Assembly: GCA_019751755.1 (NCBI GenBank)
Contig: JAIENA010000181.1
Location: forward strand, 1-55,584
Length of the DNA: 55,584 nt
Source of the DNA: Burkholderiaceae bacterium
Lineage (GTDB): Bacteria; Pseudomonadota; Gammaproteobacteria; Burkholderiales; Burkholderiaceae_D
Reading direction: 5' to 3'
Shown here: positions 44,156 to 52,941 of the stretch, one piece after another
Numbering within the stretch: the first letter of the stretch is position 1
Layout: each line of letters opens with the position of its first letter
Translations under genes and position numbers: made by a program
Notes under the pieces: generated by a model
What the model was told of the DNA's origin: nothing
The model's database searches: none
What the model saw: the letters and a program-made list of their open reading frames with translations, nothing else

Positions 44156-47100
44156 ATGACACAAATGCCACAAGATTTGCGCAAGCAGACGCTGGACCTG
44201 ATCAACGCGAACCAGAGCGCCGACAGCGGCCAGGTGTCCGCACTGATTGGCGCCTGGCTCGCTGCGATCGATGAAGAAGACCTGTCCGGCGTTGCGCCCG
44301 ACAGCCTGGTTCCTGTGCTGTGGGAAGGCTTCACCCAGGCCGCCAAGCGCACCGGCGCGGGCTGCCAGATCGCCAAGCTGCGCTACGCCGATGGCCGTGG
44401 CGGCATGGCGACCGCGTTGCTGATCCTGAACGATGACATGCCTTATCTGGTCGATTCGATCGTCATGGCCCTGCGCAAGCAGCGCTTGATCGCCAACGGC
44501 GTGCTGAACGCCGTGTTGCCGGTGACGCGCGCCGCCGATGGCGTGGCGAACGGTGTCGGTGGCGAAGGTAAAGCCGAATCGTATGTGTTGGTGTTGCTGG
44601 CGGAAGAGTTGGCGCAAGCCGATTTGTCGGCACTGGTGTCCCGCATTGAACTGGTGGCGCATGACGCCGCCGTGGTGCGCCGCGACCTGGTGGCGATGCA
44701 AAACCAACTCGACCAGGTTGGCGCCGAAGCCGCCGCCGCCGCTGGTGAGGAAGGCGCGGAAGTTGCCGCTTTCCTGGCATGGGCCAAGACCGAAGGTTTC
44801 GAGCCGTTTGGCTACGCCTACTACAAAGTGATCCCGGGCGCGCGCGAACTGGAACGCGACATCCCATCGCGTATCGGCGTGCTGCAAGATACCGCGCACC
44901 CGGTCTATGGTACCTGCCTGGCCAATATCCCGGGCGATTTCGACACCCTGTCCAAGCGCGCGCATTCGCTGTCGATCGTCAAGGCCGACGTTGAAGGCAC
45001 CCTGCACCGCGACCAGGCGCTGGACTTCATTGGCGTACGCCACACCGATGCGCAAGGCGCGATCCTGGGCGAACACTGCTTCGTTGGCCTGTTCACCCGC
45101 GCCGCATCGATCACGCCGCTGGCGCGCATGCCGTTCGCCCGTGGCCGGATTGCACAAGTGCTGCAAATCGCCGGTGTGCGCAAGGAAGGTTTCCGCGCCG
45201 AGAAATTCGTTGAAATCCTGGAGTCGCTGCCGCGTCCTGAAGCGATGGAAGCGGAACCGCAATGGCTGGCCGACGTGTGCGGCGCGGTCGTGTCGCTGTA
45301 CAAGCAGCCGCGCACCAAAGTGTTCGCCCGCCGCGACGTCTACGCCCGCCACCTGAACGTGCTGGTCTACCTGCCGCGTGAACGCTACTCGGCCAGCGTG
45401 GCCCACGCCCTGGCCAAAGCCCTGCAACACAGCTCGGGCGCGACCCACGTCTCGACCCAAACCCTGGTGGCCGACGGTCCGCTGGCCCGTGTCTACCTGA
45501 TCGCGCACGCCGCGCGCTACCCGCTGGACCTGGAAAGCGACATCCAGCGTCCGCTGCTGTCGGTGCTCGATGGCTGGCACAACACCTTCTCCGCGCTGTC
45601 CGACGCGGAAACCGACGAAGGCAAGCGTTCGTCGCTGCGCAAGCTGTGCGCCACCCTGCCGGTGGATTATGTGGCCGCCACCGCGCCGGCCGTGGCCTAC
45701 CACGACCTGGCCGCGCTGCTGGGGCAGGCCGAAGGCGGCAACGAAGTGTCGCATGTCTCGGCGCGTGTCGAGCTGGGCACGGCGGAAAGCCCTGCCACCA
45801 CCATCCGCATGTATTCGGTGGAAAAAGTGCAATCGCTGTCGACCATCCTGCCGGCGCTGCATAACGCTGGCGTGGCGATCGACCGTGAGCATACCTATGC
45901 GATTTCGCTGGCCGACGGCAAGCGCCATTTCGTCACCAGCCTGCTGGTGGACGCCGCCAGCGCCGCCAAACTGGCGCAGCCTGGCGTGGCTGAAGTGGTG
46001 CAAGACCTGGTTACGTCGCTGTTCAACAACGAAGCCGAAGATGGCCGCTTGAACGGCCTGGTGATCGAGGGTGGTTTATCGACCCGCCAGGTGCAACTGG
46101 TGCGCGCCTATATGAGCTACTGGCGCCAGGCCGGCGCCCGCTTCCAGGTGCGCTATGTGGCGGAAATCCTGCGCAAGCAGCCGGCGCTGGTGAAGTCGCT
46201 GGTCGATGTGTTTGAACAGCGCTTCAACCCGGCCAACGATGACGCCACCCGCGCCGCCGCGAAAGACAAGCTGGCTGAAATCAAGGCCGGCCTGGGCCAG
46301 CTGAATCACGCCGATACCGAAGAAATCGCCGCCGCCTACGTTGACCTGATCAACGCCACCCTGCGCACCAACTACTACCAGAACAACCAGCAGGGCGACA
46401 AGATCATCTTCAAGTTCGACACCAGCAACCTGGCGCTGGTGCCGGAACCACGTCCGTTCCGTGAAATCTATGTGTTCTCGCGCCGCTTCGAAGGCGTGCA
46501 CCTGCGCGGTGGCCCGGTTGCCCGTGGCGGCCTGCGCTGGTCGGACCGCATGGAAGACTACCGCACCGAAGTACTGGGCCTGGTGAAGGCGCAGATGGTG
46601 AAAAACGCCGTGATCGTGCCGGCCGGCGCGAAGGGCGGTTTTGTCTGCAAGATGATGCCGAAAGACGCGACCCGTGAAGTGGTGGCGGCCGAAGGCGAAG
46701 CCGTGTACCGCCTGTTCATTGCCAGCCTGCTGGAAGTGACCGACAACCGCGTGCTGGGCGATATCGTGTCGCCGCAGGATACCGTGTGCTATGACGGCAA
46801 CGACCCGTACCTGGTGGTGGCGGCCGACAAGGGCACCGCAACCTTCTCCGACATCGCCAACGGCATCGCGGTCAAGCGCGGCTTCTGGCTCGGTGACGCG
46901 TTTGCCTCGGGCGGCTCGAATGGCTATGACCACAAGAAGATGGGCATCACCGCCAAGGGCGCCTTCGAAGCCGTCAAGCGCCACTTCTACGAGATGGACC
47001 ATGACATGAACACCACGCCATTCACCGTGGTGGGCGTGGGCGACATGTCGGGTGACGTGTTTGGCAACGGCGTGCTGCTGTCGAACCAGATCAAGCTGCT

Positions 47101-48901
47101 GGCGGCGTTCGACCACCGCCACATCTTCCTGGACCCGAATCCGGATACCGCCGTGTCGTTCGCGGAACGCCAGCGCATGTTCGCGCTGCCACGCTCGTCG
47201 TGGGAAGACTACAACAAGGACTTGATCTCGCAAGGCGGCGGCGTGTTCCCGCGCAACGCCCGTTCGATCGAATTGTCGCCGGAAATCCGCGCCGCGCTCG
47301 ATATCGAGGAAACCGCGCTGACGCCGGAAGAACTGATGCACCGCATCCTGCTGGCGCCGGTCGACCTGTTCTACAACGGCGGCATCGGTACCTATATCAA
47401 GGCGTCCACGGAAACCCACGCGCAGGTGAAAGACCGCGCCAACGACAACATCCGTGTCAGTGGCAATGAACTGCGCTGCAAAGTGGTGTCCGAAGGCGGC
47501 AACCTGGGCGCGACCCAGGCCGGCCGTATCGAATTCGCGCTGGCCGGTGGCCGCATCTTCACCGATGCGATCGACAACTCGGCCGGTGTGGATTGCTCCG
47601 ACCACGAAGTCAATTGCAAGATGTGGCTCGATGTCGAGATGAACGCCGGCCAATTGTCGGAAACCGACCGTAACCTGCTGCTCAACGACATGACCATGGA
47701 AGTGGAACGTCTGGTCTTGCGCGACAACACCCAGCAAACCCGTTTGCTGGTGCGCGAACAGCAGGCGCAGGGTGACGCCGCCGTGCAGGATGGCTACGCC
47801 GCGCTGATCGCCAGCCTGGAAGAAGAGGGCGCGCTGTCGCGCGAACTGGAGCAACTGCCATCGGTGGCGGAACTGGCGCGCCGCAAGGCCGATGGCCGTG
47901 GCCTGACCACGCCGGAACTGGCGGTGGTGATTGCCAACGTGAAGAACCGCTACAAGCGCCTGTTGCTGGCCTTGCCGCTGACCGAGGAAAGCTGGGCCGA
48001 ATCGGTGTTGCGTCCGTACTTCCCGGCGCAACTGGTGGCCACCCGCAAACCGCTGGCGCACCCGCTGTCGAACGCGATCCTGTCGACCATGCTGGCCAAT
48101 GAAGTGGTCAACCGTTGCGGTCCGCTGATGCTGCGTGAGCTGGCCAGCGAACACAATGTCCATGAAACCGACGTGATCCTGGCGTGGGCCCAGGCGTGGA
48201 CCGCGCTGAACCTGGCGCCGGTGTTCGACACGCTCGATGCCGACGCGTTGAGCGTGCCACGCGCCGTCGCCACCAAAGTCGATGCCCGTACCCGCGCCAT
48301 GCTGCGCGCCGTGATGCAAGGCGTGCTGTCGGTGCCAAGCGAACAACTGCGCCATGGCGCCGGCCTGGCCGAACTGACCCGTTTGTTCGCCGACCCTGCG
48401 ATGCTGCAATCGCTGACGGCCAAGGTGGAGTCGGACGCGGATGCGGCGGCGCCAGGCCTGCGCGCGCCATTCGTGCAGTCGTGGAAAGCGGTCGATGCGA
48501 TCGACGGCGTGGCGGCATTCGTGTTCGCCGCGCTGTCGGTGAAACGTCCGCAAGGCATGGATTTGCCAGCCTTCCTGCAAGTGGGCATGGCCCTGCGCAG
48601 CCAGGCCGGGATCGACACGCTGGAACGCGGCCTGAAATTGCCGGCGCATACCCGCTCGCAAGAGCAGTTGCGCAGCTATGCACAGCAAGCGCTGCGCCGT
48701 ACCCAGCAGCGCCTCTTGACGCAAGTGCTGAGCCGCGCCACCAACGGCCACGATGCCGGCGAGGCGGTGGAGTTGGTGACCAATACGCTGGGCTTGTCCG
48801 GCTATGCGGCATCGAGCGATCTGGAACAGGCGATGCTCGATGTGTGGGCGCTGTCGGAAGCGGTTAACGGGATACCTGCGGGCATCTCCATGGCGGCATA
48901 A
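44156..48901 (+). CDS. gdhB: NAD-specific glutamate dehydrogenase, large (GDH-180) type
   Basis: Catabolic enzyme of 1581 residues converting glutamate and NAD to 2-oxoglutarate, ammonia and NADH. Size and layout are those of the large bacterial class first described in Streptomyces and Pseudomonas: long regulatory N-terminal region with ACT-like modules (about 1-700), the catalytic domain near 790-1200 with GGLRWSDRMEDYRTEVLGL and the catalytic Lys in PAGAKGGF near 826, a Rossmann part with VVGVGDMSGDVFGNG, and a helical C-terminal region. In P. aeruginosa the orthologue is activated by ArgR and allosterically by arginine. Here it lies inside the ast operon, where the pathway's end-product glutamate is formed. 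GGAG stands about 11 bases before the ATG; a second ATG three codons on is possible. Confidence 0.95.
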   Translation: MTQMPQDLRKQTLDLINANQSADSGQVSALIGAWLAAIDEEDLSGVAPDSLVPVLWEGFTQAAKRTGAGCQIAKLRYADGRGGMATALLILNDDMPYLVDSIVMALRKQRLIANGVLNAVLPVTRAADGVANGVGGEGKAESYVLVLLAEELAQADLSALVSRIELVAHDAAVVRRDLVAMQNQLDQVGAEAAAAAGEEGAEVAAFLAWAKTEGFEPFGYAYYKVIPGARELERDIPSRIGVLQDTAHPVYGTCLANIPGDFDTLSKRAHSLSIVKADVEGTLHRDQALDFIGVRHTDAQGAILGEHCFVGLFTRAASITPLARMPFARGRIAQVLQIAGVRKEGFRAEKFVEILESLPRPEAMEAEPQWLADVCGAVVSLYKQPRTKVFARRDVYARHLNVLVYLPRERYSASVAHALAKALQHSSGATHVSTQTLVADGPLARVYLIAHAARYPLDLESDIQRPLLSVLDGWHNTFSALSDAETDEGKRSSLRKLCATLPVDYVAATAPAVAYHDLAALLGQAEGGNEVSHVSARVELGTAESPATTIRMYSVEKVQSLSTILPALHNAGVAIDREHTYAISLADGKRHFVTSLLVDAASAAKLAQPGVAEVVQDLVTSLFNNEAEDGRLNGLVIEGGLSTRQVQLVRAYMSYWRQAGARFQVRYVAEILRKQPALVKSLVDVFEQRFNPANDDATRAAAKDKLAEIKAGLGQLNHADTEEIAAAYVDLINATLRTNYYQNNQQGDKIIFKFDTSNLALVPEPRPFREIYVFSRRFEGVHLRGGPVARGGLRWSDRMEDYRTEVLGLVKAQMVKNAVIVPAGAKGGFVCKMMPKDATREVVAAEGEAVYRLFIASLLEVTDNRVLGDIVSPQDTVCYDGNDPYLVVAADKGTATFSDIANGIAVKRGFWLGDAFASGGSNGYDHKKMGITAKGAFEAVKRHFYEMDHDMNTTPFTVVGVGDMSGDVFGNGVLLSNQIKLLAAFDHRHIFLDPNPDTAVSFAERQRMFALPRSSWEDYNKDLISQGGGVFPRNARSIELSPEIRAALDIEETALTPEELMHRILLAPVDLFYNGGIGTYIKASTETHAQVKDRANDNIRVSGNELRCKVVSEGGNLGATQAGRIEFALAGGRIFTDAIDNSAGVDCSDHEVNCKMWLDVEMNAGQLSETDRNLLLNDMTMEVERLVLRDNTQQTRLLVREQQAQGDAAVQDGYAALIASLEEEGALSRELEQLPSVAELARRKADGRGLTTPELAVVIANVKNRYKRLLLALPLTEESWAESVLRPYFPAQLVATRKPLAHPLSNAILSTMLANEVVNRCGPLMLRELASEHNVHETDVILAWAQAWTALNLAPVFDTLDADALSVPRAVATKVDARTRAMLRAVMQGVLSVPSEQLRHGAGLAELTRLFADPAMLQSLTAKVESDADAAAPGLRAPFVQSWKAVDAIDGVAAFVFAALSVKRPQGMDLPAFLQVGMALRSQAGIDTLERGLKLPAHTRSQEQLRSYAQQALRRTQQRLLTQVLSRATNGHDAGEAVELVTNTLGLSGYAASSDLEQAMLDVWALSEAVNGIPAGISMAA

Positions 48902-48920
48902 GGCAGGGCGGTAACAGTCA

Positions 48921-49937
48921 ATGCAGCAACAACAAGAGCAACAACAACTGCTGCCGGAAGGCCTGGACCCATGCGTCCAGGCCTTCGCGACCGCCGATTT
49001 TACGGCGGTCGCGCAGCGTTTTTCCCACGCGGGCTTTGATGTCTCCCAGCCCGCCGATGGCGTGCTGACGATCCACAGTGATTCCGGCCACCAGCGCCCT
49101 GCGGTGCTGGTGTCGGTCGGCGTGCATGGTGATGAAACCGGACCGATTGAAATCCTGGCCTACCTGCTGGACGCGCTGTCGCGCGAACCGCAGGCGCTGA
49201 AAGTGGATTTGATGCTTTGCGTCGGCAATATCGGCGCGATCCGGGCCGGCAAGCGTTTCATTGATGCCGATTTGAACCGCATGTTCCGCACCGAACGCGG
49301 GACGCTGGCCGGTACGGCGGAAGCGGCGCGGGCTGATGAAATGATCGCGGTGACCGATGATTTCTTCGTCAACGCCGGGCCGCAGCGCTGGCACCTGGAT
49401 TTGCACACGGCAATTCGTCCGTCGCACTATCCGGCGTTTGCCATCGTGCCGGAATTGATCGAGGAAACCGCGCGCACCCGGCTCATTACCTGGCTGGGGC
49501 AGGCTGGCGTCGGCGCTGTCATCATGAATCCGAAGTCGGTCGGCACCTACAGCTATTATTCGGCGGAGCATCACGGCGCGGCCGGCACCACGGTGGAACT
49601 TGGCCGGGTCGGTACGCTGGGCCGGAACAACCTGGAACAGTTTGACGATGCGTCGAAGGCGCTCGATGCGCTGTTGCGTGGCCAGACGGCGCCGGGCGAA
49701 ACCCGGATGCCGAAGGTGTACAACACGGCGCGCCAGGTCATCAAATTGAGCGACGCGTTCACCATGGCCTTCGGCCGCGAGACGTGGAACTTCACGCCGT
49801 TGCAACAGGGCGACGAGATCGCCCGCGACGGCGATACGGTGTACCGCGTCGAGCATCCGGAAGAACTGGTCGTGTTCCCGAATCCGGATGTGCGGATCGG
49901 GCTGCGGGCGGCGCTGATGGTGGTGCGCGTGGCCTGA
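48921..49937 (+). CDS. astE: Succinylglutamate desuccinylase
   Basis: Zinc carboxypeptidase-like enzyme of 338 residues, last step of the pathway: succinylglutamate to succinate and glutamate. Zinc ligands are in VGVHGDETGPIE (HxxE) near residues 58-69 and WHLDLHTAIR near 151-160; the catalytic Glu lies in GTTVELGRVG. The N-terminus is odd: MQQQQEQQQLL, encoded by CAA/CAG triplets, ahead of the normal family start. No alternative Met exists before the zinc site, so the Gln run appears genuine. It follows gdhB after 19 bases. Confidence 0.94.
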   Translation: MQQQQEQQQLLPEGLDPCVQAFATADFTAVAQRFSHAGFDVSQPADGVLTIHSDSGHQRPAVLVSVGVHGDETGPIEILAYLLDALSREPQALKVDLMLCVGNIGAIRAGKRFIDADLNRMFRTERGTLAGTAEAARADEMIAVTDDFFVNAGPQRWHLDLHTAIRPSHYPAFAIVPELIEETARTRLITWLGQAGVGAVIMNPKSVGTYSYYSAEHHGAAGTTVELGRVGTLGRNNLEQFDDASKALDALLRGQTAPGETRMPKVYNTARQVIKLSDAFTMAFGRETWNFTPLQQGDEIARDGDTVYRVEHPEELVVFPNPDVRIGLRAALMVVRVA

Positions 49938-50028
49938 GTTTTAAAGGGCGGCGGCTGCTTTGGCGGGCGCCGCCATGCCTGCCATGCAGGTGTAAGATAG
50001 GAACACGCCAACCTCCGGAGTTCCCATC

Positions 50029-50538
50029 ATGTCCCTCACCATGTTCCAGGTTTCCGTTCCCGCCTTCCTGCGCGCACTGAGTGTGTTGTCCGCGCTGCTC
50101 GACAAAGGCGAGGAACACGCTGCGGCCCACGGCATCGTGCCGGACGTGTTACTGGGCGCCCGTTTGGCCGAAGACATGATGCCGCTGACCGCGCAGATCC
50201 AGCGCGTCAGCGACACCGCCAAATTCTGCGTCGCCCGCTTGTGCGGCATCGACGCCCCCACATTCGACGATGACGAAGCATCGTTCCAGCAGTTGCGGGA
50301 ACGCATCGCCAGTACCGTCGCGTTCATCAAAAGCGTCAACGACCAGCAGTTCGCCGGCAGTGAGGCGCGTGACATCACGTTGACGTTTGGCGCGTTCAGC
50401 CAGACGTTTACGGGCCAGGATTATCTGCTGACGTTTGTGCTGCCGAACTTTTACTTCCACGTGACGACGGCGTACGACATTTTGCGGGCGCAGGGTGTCA
50501 AGATTGGGAAACTCGATTATCTGGGCAAATTTGCCTGA
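50029..50538 (+). CDS. DUF1993 family protein
   Basis: Protein of 169 residues of the DUF1993 family, which adopts a DinB-like four-helix bundle; function unknown. It starts MSLTMFQVSVPAFLRALSVL and has the family's KAEEHAAAHG-like segment (KGEEHAAAHGIVPDVLLGARLAEDM), with His positions that in DinB-like proteins can bind metal, and the ending FYFHVTTAYDILRAQGVKIGKLDYLG. CGGAG precedes the ATG. It lies 91 bases after astE on the same strand and could be a separate unit. Confidence 0.9.
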   Translation: MSLTMFQVSVPAFLRALSVLSALLDKGEEHAAAHGIVPDVLLGARLAEDMMPLTAQIQRVSDTAKFCVARLCGIDAPTFDDDEASFQQLRERIASTVAFIKSVNDQQFAGSEARDITLTFGAFSQTFTGQDYLLTFVLPNFYFHVTTAYDILRAQGVKIGKLDYLGKFA

Positions 50539-50591
50539 CATGCCCGACGGCGACACTGCGCTGCTTCCTGCTTCCTGCCGCCAACCCGGTC

Positions 50592-51392
50592 TCAGATTGA
50601 CAGCGCATGCGCGCGGTTGTTCAGTGCGCGCACCACGCTGTAGACCGTCAGCGCCGAGGTCTTCGGGTTCGTCGCCAGCGGCTTGCCGCGCATCGTCAAT
50701 TCAAAGCCGCCAAATGCGCCGGCCGCTATCACGTGGTGCACATTTTCCGTCACGGTGGGATCGGCCAGCAAACGTACTTGGGTGTGGTCCAGGCCCAGGC
50801 CAGCCAGTGACACGGTGGCCGCCACGTTGGCATTTTTGGGATACAGGCGCGCCGCTTCGCGGGCCGTGCCTTCAAAGAGTAGGGCCGCCTGTTCCAGCTG
50901 GTCCAGGTCGACCTGCTGTGCACCGGGCGTATCTTTCCAGGCGCCAGGGGGCTTGCGGCCTGTGTACACCACCGAATCGAGGCCGCCGATGCGCGCCGCC
51001 GCCAGCGCATCGATGGCGCCGATCGCGCCGGACAGCAATTGCACCTGTGTCTTGCCGCGACGCGCCGCCCGTTCCAGCTTGTCCGCCAGGCCCGGTTCGG
51101 ACAGCGCGCCGACCGACACCACCATGCAGGGAATACCGGATTCCAGTGCGGGAATAATGTGTTCTTCAATCGCGCGGTGGCCCGCGCACTCGATCAGCAA
51201 GTCAGGACGCGACCCATTCAGGCCAACGCCGACCTTGGTGTGCGGCGCGATCGCACGCACGATGGCGCTGGCCGTTTCCAGTGCGGCCGGTGGCACGATC
51301 ACGAGGTCGAACACGACTTCCGGATCGCTGCGCAGCAGTTCCATCACACCGACGCCAATGGCGCCACAACCGATCATCGATACCTGCAGCAT
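50592..51392 (-). CDS. nadX: L-aspartate dehydrogenase
   Basis: Cytosolic NAD(P)-dependent enzyme of 266 residues, oxidising aspartate to iminoaspartate or oxaloacetate plus ammonia. The Rossmann loop is VSMIGCGAIGVGVMELL at 4-20; diagnostic blocks are LLSGAIGAIDALAAAR, the KNANVAATVSLAGLGLDHTQVRLLADP segment with the active-site His, and the C-terminal NPKTSALTVYSVVRAL. Length matches known bacterial enzymes (about 267). In some bacteria it supplies NAD synthesis, but no nadA or nadC is nearby; the adjacent IclR gene (9 bases upstream, same strand) suggests a catabolic or regulated role. Confidence 0.9.
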   Translation of the reverse strand: MLQVSMIGCGAIGVGVMELLRSDPEVVFDLVIVPPAALETASAIVRAIAPHTKVGVGLNGSRPDLLIECAGHRAIEEHIIPALESGIPCMVVSVGALSEPGLADKLERAARRGKTQVQLLSGAIGAIDALAAARIGGLDSVVYTGRKPPGAWKDTPGAQQVDLDQLEQAALLFEGTAREAARLYPKNANVAATVSLAGLGLDHTQVRLLADPTVTENVHHVIAAGAFGGFELTMRGKPLATNPKTSALTVYSVVRALNNRAHALSI

Positions 51393-51401
51393 GGCGGCTC
51401 C

Positions 51402-52223
51402 TTACGTGGTGACGGCGGCTTGAGGGGAGGGGGCATGGTCCAGCAGGCGGGAAAGTTCGGCGGCCGACATGCAGACCTGCGCCACCATGTAATCGAGTTC
51501 GTTGGCGGCAATGTGCGGTTTGGGAATTGTGATGCCCAGCGCCGCAACGATGTTGCCGCCATGATCGCGCACCGGCGCGGCAACGGTGCAGATGCCCCGT
51601 TCAAGGAAGCCTTCCTCATACACATAGCTACGTTCGCGATCAGCTTGCACCAGACTGAACAAGTCCTGCACGGTTTTTGGGGTGTGCTTCGAATACACTT
51701 TCAGTTGCTCATCTGGATAGAGTTCGCGCAACTGCGGTAAGGTCATGTCTTGCAGCAGGATACGGCCCAGTACCGTGGCGTGCGCCGGCAGGCGGGTGCC
51801 GACATTCACCGAGGTGACGAACGGCTCCGGCATGGTGGCCTTGGCGACGTACACGATCGAGCGCTGATCACGCACCACCAGGCAAGTGGAATACTGAATC
51901 TCATCGCGCAGACGCTCCAGCAAAGGACGGCCGATTTCGGTCAACTCCAGCGATGCCAGGTATTCAAAGCCGAGCCGCAGCACCGCCATGCCCAGCTTGT
52001 AGTCACGCCCTCCTTCGTTGCGCTCGATAAAGCCCATGCGTTCCAAGGTCGACAGCAGGCGGAATACCGTGGAACGTGGCACGTCCAGGCGTTTGGCCAG
52101 CTCCGGTGCGGACAGGCTGCGTTCATGGCGGCTGAATTCGCACAGCAGGCGCAAGCCGCGTTCCAGGCCCGGCACCGTGTATTTATCAGCGCCGTTATCG
52201 TTTTGTTCGGGCGTGCTGTTCAT
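51402..52223 (-). CDS. IclR family transcriptional regulator
   Basis: Regulator of 273 residues. The winged helix at about 15-80 has VPGLERGLRLLCEF and LAKRLDVPRSTVFRLLSTLERMGF; the ligand-binding GAF-like domain occupies about 95-260 (VNVGTRLPAHATVLGRILL is the typical effector-pocket region, and GICTVAAPVRDHGGNIVAALGITI follows). It is cotranscribed with nadX and probably controls it together with other aspartate or aromatic-acid genes; the effector is unknown. The minus-strand leader 52224-52319 has no obvious operator. Confidence 0.9.
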   Translation of the reverse strand: MNSTPEQNDNGADKYTVPGLERGLRLLCEFSRHERSLSAPELAKRLDVPRSTVFRLLSTLERMGFIERNEGGRDYKLGMAVLRLGFEYLASLELTEIGRPLLERLRDEIQYSTCLVVRDQRSIVYVAKATMPEPFVTSVNVGTRLPAHATVLGRILLQDMTLPQLRELYPDEQLKVYSKHTPKTVQDLFSLVQADRERSYVYEEGFLERGICTVAAPVRDHGGNIVAALGITIPKPHIAANELDYMVAQVCMSAAELSRLLDHAPSPQAAVTT

Positions 52224-52319
52224 GGCCTGGAAATATAGTTGAGAATCCGTTGCAGCCCAACCTCTGTTTCAAATAAAAGTCGTCATCTCATAGGTAAAAC
52301 AAATGAACAAGTGCCAGAC

Positions 52320-52352
52320 AAAAAAACGCCCCGTGGCGTGAACCACGGGGCG
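52320..52352 (-). terminator. Rho-independent terminator after the 89-residue membrane protein gene
   Basis: On the minus strand ACGCCCCGTGG pairs with CCACGGGGCGT (52326-52352) around a short loop and runs into T residues (52325-52320). The 11-base-pair GC stem makes it strong. It insulates the upstream gene from the iclR-nadX unit. Confidence 0.93.
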
Positions 52353-52382
52353 TCAGGGCAAGTGGGCGGGGGGAGCGGGTGG

Positions 52383-52652
52383 CTAGGTGGCCGATGCCGT
52401 CTGCAACCCGCGCGGCGCGTGCTGCTTGGCGGCCGGCGCGGCCGGCAAGGATACTTTGCGCAGCGCGCTGTCGACCGCTTCCGGCGCCGACGACACCGGT
52501 GGCAGCCCGTTGGCGCGCTGCTGGTGCGCCGGCATCCAGCCCAGGATCGCGGCCGTCGCGGCCACACACAGAATAATCACGGAACCTGTTGCCATGGCGG
52601 CCATGGCGGGCACACGGTTGCTGACGGTTGGGATTTTCTTGATGATGGCCAT
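52383..52652 (-). CDS. Small single-span membrane protein, 89 residues
   Basis: Not assigned to a known family. The ATG at 52652 has AAGGAG seven bases upstream, a strong signal; the longer frame is unsupported. It starts MAIIKKIPTVSNRVPAM, has one hydrophobic helix at about 20-38 (MATGSVIILCVAATAAILGW) and a Pro/Ala-rich, basic tail of about 50 residues (LPAAPAAKQHAPRGLQ). Positive N-terminal residues suggest the tail is outside the cytoplasm. Its own strong terminator follows. Transcribed away from the amino acid permease gene. Confidence 0.75.
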   Translation of the reverse strand: MAIIKKIPTVSNRVPAMAAMATGSVIILCVAATAAILGWMPAHQQRANGLPPVSSAPEAVDSALRKVSLPAAPAAKQHAPRGLQTASAT

Positions 52653-52858
52653 CCTGGACTCCTTGTTTTCCTTGGGATTTGTCTGAGCCTTAAGATTATC
52701 GTTTTGCAATAACGCAAAGCTAGCCAGTGAGCTGTATCAAAAGTAAGTATGTGTAACCGCAAGGCGCCGTTCGCTCCATTCGTCGAGCGCTTGCCACAGT
52801 CCGCAACAGCATTGCCTTCTTGTACAAATAATGCTCGTGGGGGCAACCGGTGTCGCCC

Positions 52859-52864
52859 TATAAT
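52859..52864 (+). promoter_or_regulatory. Candidate -10 box for the amino acid permease
   Basis: A perfect TATAAT lies 78 bases before the permease GTG. No recognisable -35 hexamer stands at 16-18 bases, so an activator or extended element may be needed. The rest of the 289-base gap 52653-52941 shows no open frame or repeat I would defend. Confidence 0.4.
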
Positions 52865-52941
52865 CGCTAGTTTTCTGAGAATCGCAGCAGGACGCGGCGG
52901 CAAAACCGGCGCGGCAGCTCTACCTATACAAGGAATCGCCT

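Noticed and set aside
44087..48751. Minus-strand open frames of 638 and 891 codons
   Set aside because: Antisense shadows of gdhB; long only because stop codons are rare in this phase of GC-rich coding sequence.
48921..48953. CAA triplet run as a phase-variation switch
   Set aside because: A triplet unit inside the coding sequence cannot shift the frame, so on/off switching is not possible by slippage.
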